Assembly: GCA_034401795.1 (NCBI GenBank)
Contig: CM067363.1
Coordinates: forward strand, 32,361,470 to 32,425,469
DNA length: 64,000 nucleotides
Source of the DNA: Chaetoderma sp. LZ-2023a
Taxonomy: Eukaryota > Mollusca > Caudofoveata > Chaetodermatida > Chaetodermatidae
Direction of reading: 5' to 3'
Below, piece by piece: positions 48,919 to 55,770 of this stretch. The translations under genes were made by a program, and so were the position numbers. The notes under the pieces were generated by a model. It ran no database searches, was not told the DNA's origin, and worked only from the letters and a program-made list of their open reading frames with translations. Every line of letters starts with the position of its first letter. Position 1 is the first letter of the stretch.

Positions 48919-51900
48919 TGAGTGCTTGCATACATGTGTGTGTGTGGGTGGGTGTGGTGGGTGTGTGCGTGCGTGCGTGCATGTGGTTGGTGGGTGGGTG
49001 CATGCAAGTGCGTGGACAGGATGGATGATAGAGATAATTGAACAGATGAATGGATGGACGGATGAATGAATGGATGGATGGACGGGTGGGCGGGAGGGAT
49101 GGATGGATGGTCGGGTGGGATGGATGGATAGACAGACAGACAGATGGATGGGTGGGTGGATGGACAGATGATCAGACACACACATACATAGATAATGATT
49201 AGTTGTTTTATTATTTATTGAATAGAAATTAGTCACATCATTCACTGCAGACATATTGATGTTCCTTTCACTGTTGGTGTCCGTTTTATGCAAGGACATT
49301 ATTCCGCTTTACACGAGGACATGTGAACAGAATCAGACTTTATGATTTCTTAGTCTGATTTCCAAGAAGCAACCGAATGATTATTTTGAGAGCATTTTGA
49401 CTGAAAGTTTGTGCTGCTATAACTTTCAGTCAAATTGTTCTCAAAATAATCATCACGAGACAAACTAGTTACAATATCATTAATGAGATAATTAAAAGCC
49501 AGAGTTAATGGTCAACTTCAGATTGCAATTATCAGATTAAGTCTTTTACATCTGAAGGGTTTTTCAAAAGAATATTGCATCATCATTCATCCTGAAAGCA
49601 TGATGCTGACTACTGCATGATGTTCATAGCAGTCATTAACCCTTTCACCCACAAATCACGGATATTATTTATTCTTTACGAAATAAAAACTTATTCTGTT
49701 GAATATTTTAAAAATAATTTGGCTTCCAGTGAAATTAATTTCGAAATTGACAATATTCACGTTTTCCTGTATGGTTGCCTTGAAAATGAGATATTGGGGA
49801 ATTCATCGGTGAAAGAGTTAAAGCTGACAGTTTGCTAATTACACAAACACACACTACCAGACTCATGTGAAGCACCCTCCCTCCCTCCCTCTACCTCCTC
49901 TCTCCCTCCTCTCTCCATCTCACTCCCCCTCTCTCCCTTCCTGTCCAGCTCTCTTTCCCCCTCTCCTTTCAAATTCCTCTTCCCTCTCTGGCTCCTTCCC
50001 GCCCTCCCTCTCTCCATCCCTCCCTCTCCCACTCTCTTGTTCTCTGCCATCTTCCCTCCCTTTCCCACTCTCTCCCACCCACACCCCCCCCCCCCTCCAA
50101 TACACACCACCTTTCCCTCCCACTGGGATTGTCTGTACCATAACGGGACATGGCTCCATAATGACTAATGCGTCATACCTTTCCTGTCCAGAAGTGTCAT
50201 CCCCTCTACCTTTCTAACTCCCTTACTCTCTTCCTGCCCTCACTCTCCACCTGCTCTCTCTCCCTCCCCATCTCTTCCTCCCTCCCTCTCCCACACCTTT
50301 CATGTCCAGCAGTGTCACAGAGTTGTAGATGTATCCGTTGACTTCGCTCCCACTGTCTCCCTCCCCTCTCCCTATCTTTCTCCCTCCCTCTCCCACTTGC
50401 TCATACTTTCCTGGCCAGAAGTGCCCCAGAGCTGTATTCATTGACCCATATCTCACCATCTCTCTCCCACTCTCTCATACCTTTCCTGTCCAGCAGTGTC
50501 CCAGAAATGTAGATGTATTCATTGCCCCCTATCTTTCCCTCTCCCACTCGCTAATACTTTCTTGTCCAGCAGTGTCCCAGAGCTGTACATGTATTCATTG
50601 ACCCATATCTCACCATCTCTCTCCCACTCGCTCATACCTTTCCTGTCCAGCAGTGTCCCAGAGCTGTAGATGTATTCATTGACCCCTATCTCTCCCTCTC
50701 CCACTCACTCATACTTTCCAGTCCAGCAATGTCCGAGAGCTGTAGATGTATTCATTGACACCAATCTCTCCCTCTCCCACTCACTCATACTTTCCAGTCC
50801 AGCAGTGTCCCAGAGCTGTAGATGTATTCATTGACCCCTATCTCTCCTTCTCCCACTCGCTCATACTTTCCTGTCCAGCAGTGTCCCAGAGATGTATTCA
50901 TTGACCCCCTATCTCTCCCTCTCCCACTCGCTAATACTTTCTAACTCCCTCCCTCTCTTCCTGCCCTCACTCTCCACCTGCTCTCTCTCCCTCCCTCTCC
51001 CTTTCTCCCTCCCCATCTCTTCCTCCCTCCCTCTCCCACACCTTTCATGTCCAGCAGTGTCACAGAGTTGTACAAGAGGTGTTCAGTTTATTTTGTCACA
51101 AGGTTGCACGATTTCTTGCTGCACGCTTATGGTCAATTGTCTCACTCACAATACCTTTTTACAAAGCCCACGAGCTTACCGACATGCTAGTTTAGTCTGT
51201 TAAAGGTTTTCAACATGCCAAGACATAAAATAAGCAAGAGAGCGGAATGTATAATTCTCCATCTTTTGAGGAGGGGAATGACGCCGTCACTGATCAGAAA
51301 TGAACTTTTGAAAGAAAATATCAGTGTCAGTGTGAGGACCATTTATCGCGTAAAGAATAACATCGGAAAAGAACGACAATTGACGAATCTAACACATGGA
51401 AAATCTGCTACATTGAAAATCAGAAGACAAACTGTAGTATCAAAACAAGTGATAGACAAAGTGAAGAAAATGATAGCAAGAATTAACCCACCGACACAAC
51501 GTGAGATGAGCAATCTATTAGGAATTAGTTTGGGATCCGTAAATAACACCATAAACAGTGTTATCAAGGCAAAACTGAGAAAAAAATGTTTGGTTCATAA
51601 ACTATCCCTAGAGCAAGTTGAAAAGAGGAGGAAGAGGAGCTGGAGGCTGTACCTGAAGCTGTGTGCGGGGAAGTGGAAAAACTTTGTCACCACAGATGAG
51701 GCTATGTTTTATCTAGGTGGAAGCTACGGAAAACGGCCAGTCTGTTATGTTAGGAAAGGACAAATTGATATGGATAAGTTGAAGTTTGTTAAACGTGACA
51801 GTTTCGCGCCTGGTTTCATGGTATGGGCAGGCGTCAGTCATTACGGAAAGACCAGTCTTAAATTCATTGATCGGAATGTGAAAATCAATGCTGATTATTA

Positions 51901-53311
51901 CATCAAACATGTTTTGAGACCCTTTTTGAAACATGATGTTCCCAAATTATTCCCAGGGAACAAACAGAAGGACATGGTTTTTCACCAAGATAGTGCCTCC
52001 TCTCATACTGCACGAAAGAGCTTAACATACTTAAAGCAGAACAATGTTAAATTCATTAGCCCTGAAGAATCTGTGATCAATAAAGCCCTTTCTTCTTGGC
52101 CTAAGCGCTGTAGACTGACATACTCATGGGTCTCAAATTGAACATCTTCTGCAATGAAATTATTTTGTGATAAATTATTGTTGATTAAATACTTATTTGA
52201 AATTTGTGACAAAATAAACTGAAGACCTCTCGTAGATGTATCCGTTGACTTCCCTCCCACTGTCTCCCTCCCCTCTCCCTCCCTCTCCCACTTGCTCATA
52301 CTTTCCTGGCCAGAAGTGCCCCAGAGCTGTAGATGTATTCATTGCCCTATATCTCACCATCTCTCTCCCACTCTCTCATACCTTTCCTGTCCAGCAGCGT
52401 CCCAGAAAACCAGATGTATTCATTGCCCCCTATCATTCCCTCTCCCACTCGCTAATACTTTCTTGTCCAGCAGTATCCCAGAGCTGTAGATGTATTCATT
52501 GACCCATATCTCACCATCTCTCTCCCACTCTCTCATACCTTTCCTGTCCAGCAGTGTCCCAGAAATGTAGATGTATTCATTGCCCCATATCTTTCCCTCT
52601 CCCACTCGCTAATACTTTCCTGTCCAGCAGTGTCCCAGAGCTGTAGATGTATTCATTGAACCCTATCTTTCCAACTCGCTCATACTTTCCTGTCCAGCAG
52701 TGTCCCAGAGATGTATTCATTGACCCCCTATCTCTCCCTCTCCCACTCGCTAATACTTTCCTGTCCAGCAGTGTCCCAGAGATGTAGATGTATTCATTGA
52801 CCCCCTATCCCATCATCTCTCTCCCTCTCCCACATACTTTCCTGCCCAGCAGTGTCCCAGAGCTGTAGACGTATTCACTGACCCATATCTCACCATCTCT
52901 CTCCCACTCGCTCATACCTTTCCTGTCCAGCAGTGTCCAAGAGCTGTAGATGTATTCATTGACCCCTATCTCTCCCTCTCCCACTCACTCATATTTTCCT
53001 GTCCAGCTGTGTCCCAGAGCTGTAGATGTGTTTATTGACCCCTATCTCTCATCTCTCCCTCTCCCACTCACTCATACTTTCCTGGCCAGCAATGACCCAG
53101 AGCCGTAGATGTATTCATAGACCCCTATCTCTCCCTCTCCCACTCACACATACTTTCCTGGCCAGCAGTGTCCCAGAGATGTAGATGTATTCATTGACAC
53201 CAATCTCTCCCACTCTCTCTCATACCTTTCCTGTCCAGCAGTGTCCCAGAGTTGTAGATGTATTCGTTGACTTCGCCCGATTGTTCCATCAGCACCAGGG
53301 ACTCTGTGAAC
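33844..53311 (-). CDS. RAB27: RAB27 small GTPase gene, three of the coding exons (spliced)
   Basis: Rab27 is a prenylated Rab GTPase of secretory granules and lysosome-related organelles; it recruits Slp/Slac2-type effectors. The exons at 53226-53311, 43888-44115 and 33844-34039 join in phase (0, then 2, then 2) at AG|G and GG|G. They give 169 residues that track vertebrate Rab27A (221 aa in human). These include [20 protein letters not shown] (G3/switch II), [31 protein letters not shown] (G4 NKxD), [11 protein letters not shown] (G5) and a CIC prenylation end. About 50 N-terminal residues (P-loop, switch I) are missing; their exon must lie beyond 64000, since I find none up to there. Introns in the window are 9,848 and 9,110 bp and full of repeats. 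No defects are seen in the exons. Confidence 0.95.
34085..34848. repeat. Degenerate CCAATGGG array, left part (interrupted by hAT element)
   Basis: Loose repeats of ATTGACCAATGRGRCAAGYR with ACTGAYRTCAYTGACC, diverged and of uneven spacing (about 30-60 bp). The array resumes at 36198 on the far side of the inserted hAT element, where it is far more regular. Confidence 0.75.
34857..36189. mobile_element. Non-autonomous hAT-type DNA transposon with 8-bp target duplication
   Basis: 1,333 bp starting TAGAGCTGGGCTGTATTG and ending ACCACCCAGCTCTA. It is flanked by the direct repeat CTTGACAT at 34849-34856 and 36190-36197. An 8-bp duplication and YAGAGCTGGG-type short inverted ends fit the hAT superfamily. 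Subterminal regions on both sides are dense in CGGTATACCG-like palindromes (34886-34934, 36119-36170). No transposase domain is recognisable inside, so it would depend on another element. It sits in a RAB27 intron. Confidence 0.85.
36198..36765. repeat. 63-bp minisatellite, about 9 units (right part)
   Basis: The unit is TGGCATGACTGACCAACGGG, AAAAGTAGCATTGACCAATG, GGCCAGGCATCCCTGACACA, AAT. The 21-codon period leaves several frames open on the minus strand. It is much more homogeneous than the left part at 34085-34848. Confidence 0.92.
36766..37455. other. Intronic spacer, nothing recognised
   Basis: Unique-looking RAB27 intron sequence. No exon-like segment or known element is seen. Confidence 0.4.
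38744..40403 (+). mobile_element. Tc1-like DNA transposon (copy 2, broken)
   Basis: 1,660 bp bounded by the same TACACCTGTGCAAAAGTTAA then GCACCA inverted repeats as copy 1. It sits in a family D repeat at a site reading ACATATATAAAACC in the undisrupted paralogue (31440-31453), so the TA-rich target is directly visible. Its orientation is opposite to copy 1. Confidence 0.93.
39055..40079 (+). pseudogene. Tc1-like transposase, broken
   Basis: It matches the 342-residue transposase at 20085-21113 nearly throughout, but differs in several ways. There is a TGA in place of Cys133 (39451-39453), and the first catalytic Asp is changed to Glu (HWSEESRF). A second TGA replaces a Gly of the PFGGGSV box (39613-39615). 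One codon is lost near 39653, and one base is missing near 39751 in the HAPGTHP region. The remaining frame, [11 protein letters not shown]...NPIEHSWD to the natural stop, is preserved. It retains MIWGCISF where copy 1 has Arg. Confidence 0.93.
40969..41189 (+). repeat. Partial family D monomer next to 27-bp array
   Basis: ATCCAATATGGCCACCAAAC to AATCAAGTCCTCCTGAGCAA, the first third of a family D monomer. At the point where other copies read CTTGAACAAACTTGG, the 27-bp array takes over at GAGCAAACACACATACAG. Confidence 0.7.
41190..43085. repeat. 27-bp minisatellite, about 70 units
   Basis: The unit is ACACACATACAGTCAGTGAC followed by ACCATTC. Variants include CACTCCCATACAGTCAGTGA, a 25-bp contracted form lacking two bases of CACA, and CATAGTCTGTGACACC. 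Duplicated blocks of several units are seen: the run starting CACACATACAGTCCGTGACA recurs at about 41810, 41888 and 42630. The nine-codon period gives long open frames on both strands that are not genes. Confidence 0.95.
43086..43600. repeat. CACCCA-rich tail and three diverged copies of about 150 bp
   Basis: A CACCCACCCACCCACC-rich stretch (43086-43185) is followed by three tandem copies. Each starts TGAGAATTKGTASGTTGYTT then TATTATGAG, and contains CAAGAGTTTG or CAGGAGTTTG and TTTTTCGCA. The copies start near 43181, 43336 and 43471. Confidence 0.65.
43611..43765. mobile_element. Palindromic MITE-like element (family P)
   Basis: The hairpin at about 43611-43693 has arms CTGTTGAAAATTTTGAAATT with AATTTGACTGGAAG, and CTTCCAGTCAAATTAATTTC with AAAATATTCAACAG, around ACAGCAACGG. 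It is followed by TTTTCCTGTATGGTTGTG and ends GTGAAAGGATTAA. The arms are shared with family B and with 44258, 49371, 49636 and 53570. Confidence 0.65.
43888..44115 (-). CDS. RAB27: RAB27 central exon
   Basis: The acceptor CCTCAG precedes G TTT CGA AGT, which completes AGG Arg and reads [20 protein letters not shown]. It continues [40 protein letters not shown] and [16 protein letters not shown]. The donor is GG|GTACTAC. The exon is 228 bp. Vertebrate Rab27A splits the equivalent region with an intron after NVRNWI; here it is one exon, so that intron is absent. CGNKADLED carries the G4 NKxD. The HAYCENPD stretch is Rab27-specific. Confidence 0.96.
44258..44345. repeat. Perfect-looking hairpin (family P)
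   Basis: GAATATTTTGAAAGCAATTT then GACTGAAAG, a 20-odd base loop, then CTTTCAGTCAAATTGTTTTC and AAAATGTTC. It lies 140 bp upstream of the RAB27 central exon on the gene strand. Confidence 0.6.
44467..44602. mobile_element. Palindromic MITE (family C), TTAA at both edges
   Basis: The left end is TTAACCCTTACCACTC. The hairpin has arms CAACAATTTTGGTGGACAAT then GTTGC, and GCAACATCTTCCACCAAATT then TGTT. The right side stops at a TTAA that is also the start of the adjacent AACAAGAGG repeat. A sister copy is at 59456-59637. Confidence 0.6.
44601..44740 (+). repeat. Dispersed repeat family E start
   Basis: AACAAGAGGTACCAGAAGAT then ATCAGATATCTCGCC and TTAAGTTACCACAGGACCCG. The same opening is seen at 45892-46030. 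The rest is not recognised. Confidence 0.6.
44952..45370 (-). pseudogene. LINE 3' end (CR1/L2-like), 5'-truncated
   Basis: An open minus-strand stretch (45036-45344) encodes the C-terminal ORF2 region of CR1/L2-type LINEs: [20 protein letters not shown] with [26 protein letters not shown] and [18 protein letters not shown]. The stop is followed by the family's usual 3' end, TTGTAAAGCGCCTTTGGGCA and GGCGCTATATAAATGC, then a microsatellite tail of ATAC repeats (44955-44977). The reading frame of this last piece looks undamaged. It is typical target-primed insertion with 5' truncation, in a RAB27 intron. Confidence 0.85.
45540..47805. repeat. About 210-bp tandem repeat, about 10 units (family E interior)
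   Basis: Each unit has ATCAGCCATAAAATAATCA, GTTCAAACGGTGAAAAAATC, GATTTCCTTTTGATGTGGAC, TAGTCCTAAGCATCGTATAG, AACAAATCTGTGAAGTTTTA and TGTCGTTTGAAAAAAGCTTA followed by ACACAGCC. AGCATCGTATAG-like motifs fall near 45613, 45823, 46153, 46365, 46577, 46792, 46994, 47194, 47484 and 47688. A family E start (45892-46030) interrupts the second unit. Short minus-strand frames are shared by units but show no protein family. Confidence 0.8.
47812..48172. repeat. 34-bp tandem repeat (68-bp dimers)
   Basis: CATTCAGTCAGTGAGATGAA then TCTGAACTGACGCA alternates with CATTCAGTCACGCAGCTTAA then TCTGAACTGACGAA. Confidence 0.85.
48320..48556. mobile_element. Palindromic MITE (family H), longest hairpin
   Basis: The left edge is CCCTTTAACGACTAAATTTC and the right edge is TCATCACGAAAGGGTTAA. 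The central palindrome has arms 48367-48428 and 48438-48499 around a 9-base loop (CTGTTACCG). They pair at 57 of 62 positions. The outer arm reads AATGTCCATTTGCGGGCCAA and the inner arm AATGACTGGCT. It is non-coding. Confidence 0.75.
48818..49165. repeat. Microsatellite cluster: CGTG, GTGTGGGTG and GGATGGATG
   Basis: An essentially pure CGTG run of about 100 bp (48822-48919), a TGTG/GGTG transition, then a GGATGGATGGACGG tract with ACAG (49021-49165). The open frames over it are low-complexity by-products. Confidence 0.95.
49371..49452. repeat. Hairpin (family P)
   Basis: GATTATTTTGAGAGCATTTT then GACTGAAAGTT, a loop, AACTTTCAGTCAAATTGTTC and TCAAAATAATC. It is a variant of the 44258 hairpin. 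Confidence 0.6.
49636..49821. mobile_element. TTAA-bounded MITE (family P)
   Basis: 186 bp from TTAACCCTTTCACCCACAAA to CATCGGTGAAAGAGTTAA, so the terminal inverted repeat is TTAACYCTTTCACC. Inside is CTGTTGAATATTTTAAAAAT then AATTTGGCTTCCAG, with a degenerate return arm and GTTTTCCTGTATGGTTG as at 43690. It is the clearest piggyBac-like end pair in the window. Confidence 0.7.
49865..50175. repeat. Polypyrimidine tract (CTCCCTCC)
   Basis: Nearly pure C/T on the plus strand, G/A on the RAB27 sense strand, with a C13 run near 50084-50096. It grades into the exon-derived array. Confidence 0.9.
51073..52232 (+). mobile_element. mariner-type DNA transposon, internally deleted
   Basis: 1,160 bp inserted at a TA of the exon-derived array: the left flank is CACAGAGTTG-TA (51071-51072) and the right flank is TA-GATGTATCCG (52233-52234). 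Ends are inverted repeats, CAAGAGGTGTTCAGTTTATT then TTGTCACAA on the left, and the complement of CGAGAGGTCTTCAGTTTATT then TTGTCACAAA on the right. It lies antisense to RAB27 in its intron. Confidence 0.92.
51215..52141 (+). pseudogene. mariner/Tc1-superfamily transposase lacking the last catalytic region
   Basis: 308 codons are open from [20 protein letters not shown]. Residues 1-120 form the paired helix-turn-helix DNA-binding part. Catalytic D1 is in [13 protein letters not shown] and D2 in [12 protein letters not shown]. After KFISPEE the protein jumps directly to [13 protein letters not shown]. In relatives, FISPEEWMP is followed by NSPDxxPxD and about 50 residues before this C-terminal phrase, so the third catalytic residue has been deleted. 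The normal ending GSQIEHLLQ is present in the next frame just before 52180, so a single-base shift truncates the tail. The copy cannot be active. Otherwise the frame is clean, suggesting a fairly recent insertion. Confidence 0.88.
53226..53311 (-). CDS. RAB27: RAB27 exon encoding the G3/switch II motif
   Basis: The acceptor CCTATTCTTCAG is followed by [20 protein letters not shown] and LWDTAGQER (86 bp, phase 0 to phase 2). The donor is GGAAAG|GTATGAG. Human Rab27A has the equivalent exon with the same phases. [15 protein letters not shown] is the Rab27-specific insert before switch II. WDTAGQE binds the gamma-phosphate and water, with Gln the catalytic residue. Failure to splice here would add 27 codons and then a TGA (53144-53146) in the first array unit. 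Confidence 0.95.
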
Positions 53312-53429
53312 CTGAAGAATAGGAACTTAATTATTCAAGGTCCCCAAAGTGAACTCCATTGATTCTATTTTAGTGAATATTTTGAAACTACTGGAAGCTG
53401 TTACTGTTTCCTAATCCAACAACAGGTTT

Positions 53430-53661
53430 TAGTCAAATAATGATCTTAAGGGAGGAATCCCGTTTTAGCTATGCATCAACCACCTCTAGCTAAGCTCCAC
53501 CCATGCTTTGTCCGTGTTGGGAAAGATCAATCCATACACTCCCTAAATCTCAATTTCCAGAAAACTATACACTCAGGTAGTTAAATATTTTGAAATTAAT
53601 TTGACTGGGGGCTGTTGCTGCGATAGGCGGCAACAGCATCAAGTAAAATTAGTTTCAAAAC
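53430..53661 (-). repeat. Family B repeat, copy 4, first half
   Basis: TTTTAGCTATGCATCAACCA, TAGCTAAGCTCCACCCATGC, TTGGGAAAGATCAATCCATA, TTTTGAAATTAATTTGACTG and a complete palindrome GGGCTGTTGCTGC...GGCAACAGCATCAAGT to TTCAAAACATTCAACAGAAT. The repeat continues at 55588 after the inserted Penelope-like element. Confidence 0.75.
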
Positions 53662-55587
53662 ATTCAACAGAATATTTCCGAAAATGTTGCTCCCAATCCC
53701 AGGCATGCTAGGATGATTCATAATAAAGAAATATTAGTTACCTCTCCGGGATGTAGAAATTGTTTGAGTGTAGCTTACGTGACCATCTTGGTCACTTCTT
53801 CAGCACTAACTGACAGTCGCTGGCAACGTTACTCTGGTTCGTTCTTGGGGACTCACCTGACAGCATGGACTGGTAGACTGCTGATATAAGGTAGCCCTCA
53901 TCCCGGTTCATGGTTGGTTGATGGTTGTAGATTTCGATGGCCTCTTTAACTTTCCGTTTAAACAGGTTGATATCGATGTTGATGACCGAGGCACTGCTGG
54001 CGGGGATGGTATGGCCAGTGGTTTCTGTGTGTGTTGAGTTGGAGTTGATTTTAAGATGTTCTTTAACGCTGGTGCTGAGAGGCCTTTTTGTATCGCCTAC
54101 ATATGTTCCCTCACATTGGCCACATTCGATCTTGTAGATGACTTCAGAGTATTCATCTGTGGTCAGTTTATCTTTGGGTCTTACTAATTGTGATCTTAAG
54201 GTGTTGATGGGCTTGTGGTAAGTTTTGATGTGGTGTTATCTGAAGAGTCTGCCTAGTTCTTACAGACCTTGGATGTACGGAAGTCCGACTAGTGGAAGTT
54301 TTTCGACATCTGACATGTCTGATTGTTTATTACGAGGTAGGGGAGATGGTTTTCTCATCCACGAACTGTAACCGTTGGCTAGGAGTGATTGTTGGATGTG
54401 ACGATGTTCTTCTTTTTTGTTTGATGTTTCTGTGATGATGGAGTTTACGCGGTGAAATAGAGTTCTGATGACTGACCATTTGTGTTCCAAATGGTGGTTG
54501 GAGTGAAAATTTAGATATTAATCTGTGTGTGGGTTTTCTGTACACTAAGTTCCAGAATCACTGACATGTACCAAGACCTCTACATGTAGGAAGGCAATCT
54601 GGCCATCATCTTCAACGTCGCTGGTGAATTGGATGCATTGGTCAATACTGTTGAGGTGATCAGTGAAAGGTTGGATGTTGTATTTATTGGTGGAGGGGGG
54701 TGGGGGGGTGGGTGGGGGTCTGTGGCTGTGCCGAGTGCCTGTTGCTCGAAGGATCCCATATAAAGGTTCGCGATCACTGGTGACACTGAGGAGCCCAAAG
54801 CTACTCCATTAATTTGGTGGTAGTAGAAGTAGCCATTCTGAATGAAGTAAGTGGTGTCTAACACGATCTTCAAGAGACTGATAATCTGGATCAGTGAGAG
54901 GCTGGTCCAGTCTTTCAATGTATGGTCTTGGTCAAGAACTCTCTGGATGACTGGAAGAGCAAGTTGTCCACTGGGATGCTGGTGAAGAGTAGACACATCA
55001 AAAGAAACTATTTTGTGTGCAGGAAACTTCAAGTGATTGGATTTTGGTGGCAAAATCTTTGCTGTTTTTGATGTGGTGCTCCGAGTGGCCAACTAGTGAT
55101 TTCAGGATCTGTGTGAGGTATTTCGAGGCTTGAGATGTGATGCATCCAGTACTGGCAATGATGGGTATAAGTCAGGAATGTTAGTCTTGTGGATTTTTGG
55201 AATTCCATGGAATCTTGACACAGTGGCGGTTCCGGGGTAGAGTTTGAAGTATAAGGATTGGTCGATGATATTCTGGCTTTTCCAGTCTTTGAGCAGTTTT
55301 AGCAGGCGGTTTTTATACTGGCTGGCTGGGTCAAAAGATAATTTGGAGTATGTGTGGTGGTCTGACTGACAGAATGGAACTCTGAAGAGTCTGCCTACGT
55401 GTTCTAGCGTATACCAGCAGTCTACCAGTCCATACTGTCACATGAATCCACAAGAACTGATCGAGTGACATTGCCAGCGACTGTCAGTTAGTGCTGAAGA
55501 AGCGACTGAGATGGTCACGAAAGCTACACTCAAACAATTTCTACATCCTGGAGAGGTAACTAATATTTCCTTATTATTCAACAGAAT
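53662..55587 (-). mobile_element. Penelope-like element inserted in a family B repeat
   Basis: The 12-bp direct repeat ATTCAACAGAAT at 53662-53673 and 55576-55587 brackets a 1.9-kb insertion that splits a family B copy. Inside, about 160 bp at 53722-53885 is repeated inverted at 55412-55575. Shared blocks are AATATTAGTTACCTCTCC, GATGTAGAAATTGTTTGAGT, TTCAGCACTAACTGACAGTC and ATGGACTGGTAGACTGCTG. Inverted terminal copies (pseudo-LTRs) are known for Penelope-like elements. Coding is on the minus strand. Confidence 0.88.
53880..55410 (-). pseudogene. Penelope-like reverse transcriptase and GIY-YIG endonuclease, degenerate
   Basis: Minus-strand pieces occur in Penelope order. The RT has IVSFDVSTLHQHPSGQLALP (motif A Asp, about 55010-54950), then TTYFIQNGYFYYHQINGVAL, GSSVSPVIANLYMGSFEQQA (motif B, about 54860-54740). 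The segment that should hold the YxDD catalytic motif is replaced by a C-rich simple tract (54688-54720). Next are the RT C-terminal VYRKPTH, LEHKWSVIRTLFHRVNSIIT (about 54490-54425) and the GIY-YIG nuclease VIYKIECGQCEGTYVGDTKR then PLSTSVKEHL (about 54140-54050). A tail of HTIPASSASVINIDINLFKR and KVKEAIEIYNHQP follows. Frames change several times. It is inactive. Confidence 0.88.
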
Positions 55588-55770
55588 GTTTATTAAATAG
55601 TAGACATACAATTCGTACAACGTGATAGACTTAAGCGTTTGTGACGGACTAAATCGTATCATTCATGATGTACTTGGTTATGACGTCAGCCTGTATATGA
55701 CGTAATTGATTAGGATGTCATATGATAGATCGATAAACTGGATTCCTTTATCACAGTTAGCTGACCAATA
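55588..55770 (-). repeat. Family B repeat, copy 4, second half
   Basis: GTTTATTAAATAGTAGACAT then ACAATTCGTACAACG, GTGACGGACTAAATCG, GGTTATGACGTCAGCCTG, ATGACGTAATTGATTAGGAT and GTCATATGATAGATCGATAA. It continues copy 4 exactly from the base after the 12-bp duplication. Confidence 0.75.

Larger units (their letters stand above)
50176..53225 (-). repeat. 76-bp array derived from RAB27 exon edge and splice donor
   Basis: On the gene strand the unit is GTCAATGAATACATCTACAG, CTCTGGGACACTGCTGGACA, GGAAAGTATGAGCGAGTGGG, AGAGGGAGAGATAGGG. The first part is the last 45 or so bases of the exon at 53226-53311 ([13 protein letters not shown] codons). GGAAAG|GTATGAG is its splice donor and the rest is intron start. 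About 22 copies are found, running downstream from the real donor. Most lack one G at the donor (GGAAAGTATGAG). Those near 50175, 50470, 50633, 52376, 52535 and 52915 keep GGAAAGGTATGAG. A block of several hundred bp is duplicated (from about 50220 and again from about 50943). A mariner at 51073-52232 interrupts the second block. Confidence 0.9.

Noticed and set aside
48713-49299. Frames of RACVRACV and ARTHARTH repeats
   Set aside because: Pure CGTG microsatellite translation.
49867-50217. Pro/Ser/Leu-rich frame
   Set aside because: Translation of a CTCCCTCC polypyrimidine tract.
50322-50520. Array units as extra functional RAB27 exons
   Set aside because: The units lack the 5' part of the exon and any acceptor site and are too short. 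Only 53226-53311 has a proper acceptor.
50519-50704. Minus frame repeating [15 protein letters not shown]
   Set aside because: It is the wrong reading frame of the RAB27 exon-derived array. The parental frame is [12 protein letters not shown].
53722-55575. DNA transposon with 160-bp terminal inverted repeats
   Set aside because: The encoded proteins are a Penelope-type reverse transcriptase and GIY-YIG nuclease, and the target duplication is 12 bp. The inverted ends are better read as Penelope pseudo-LTRs.
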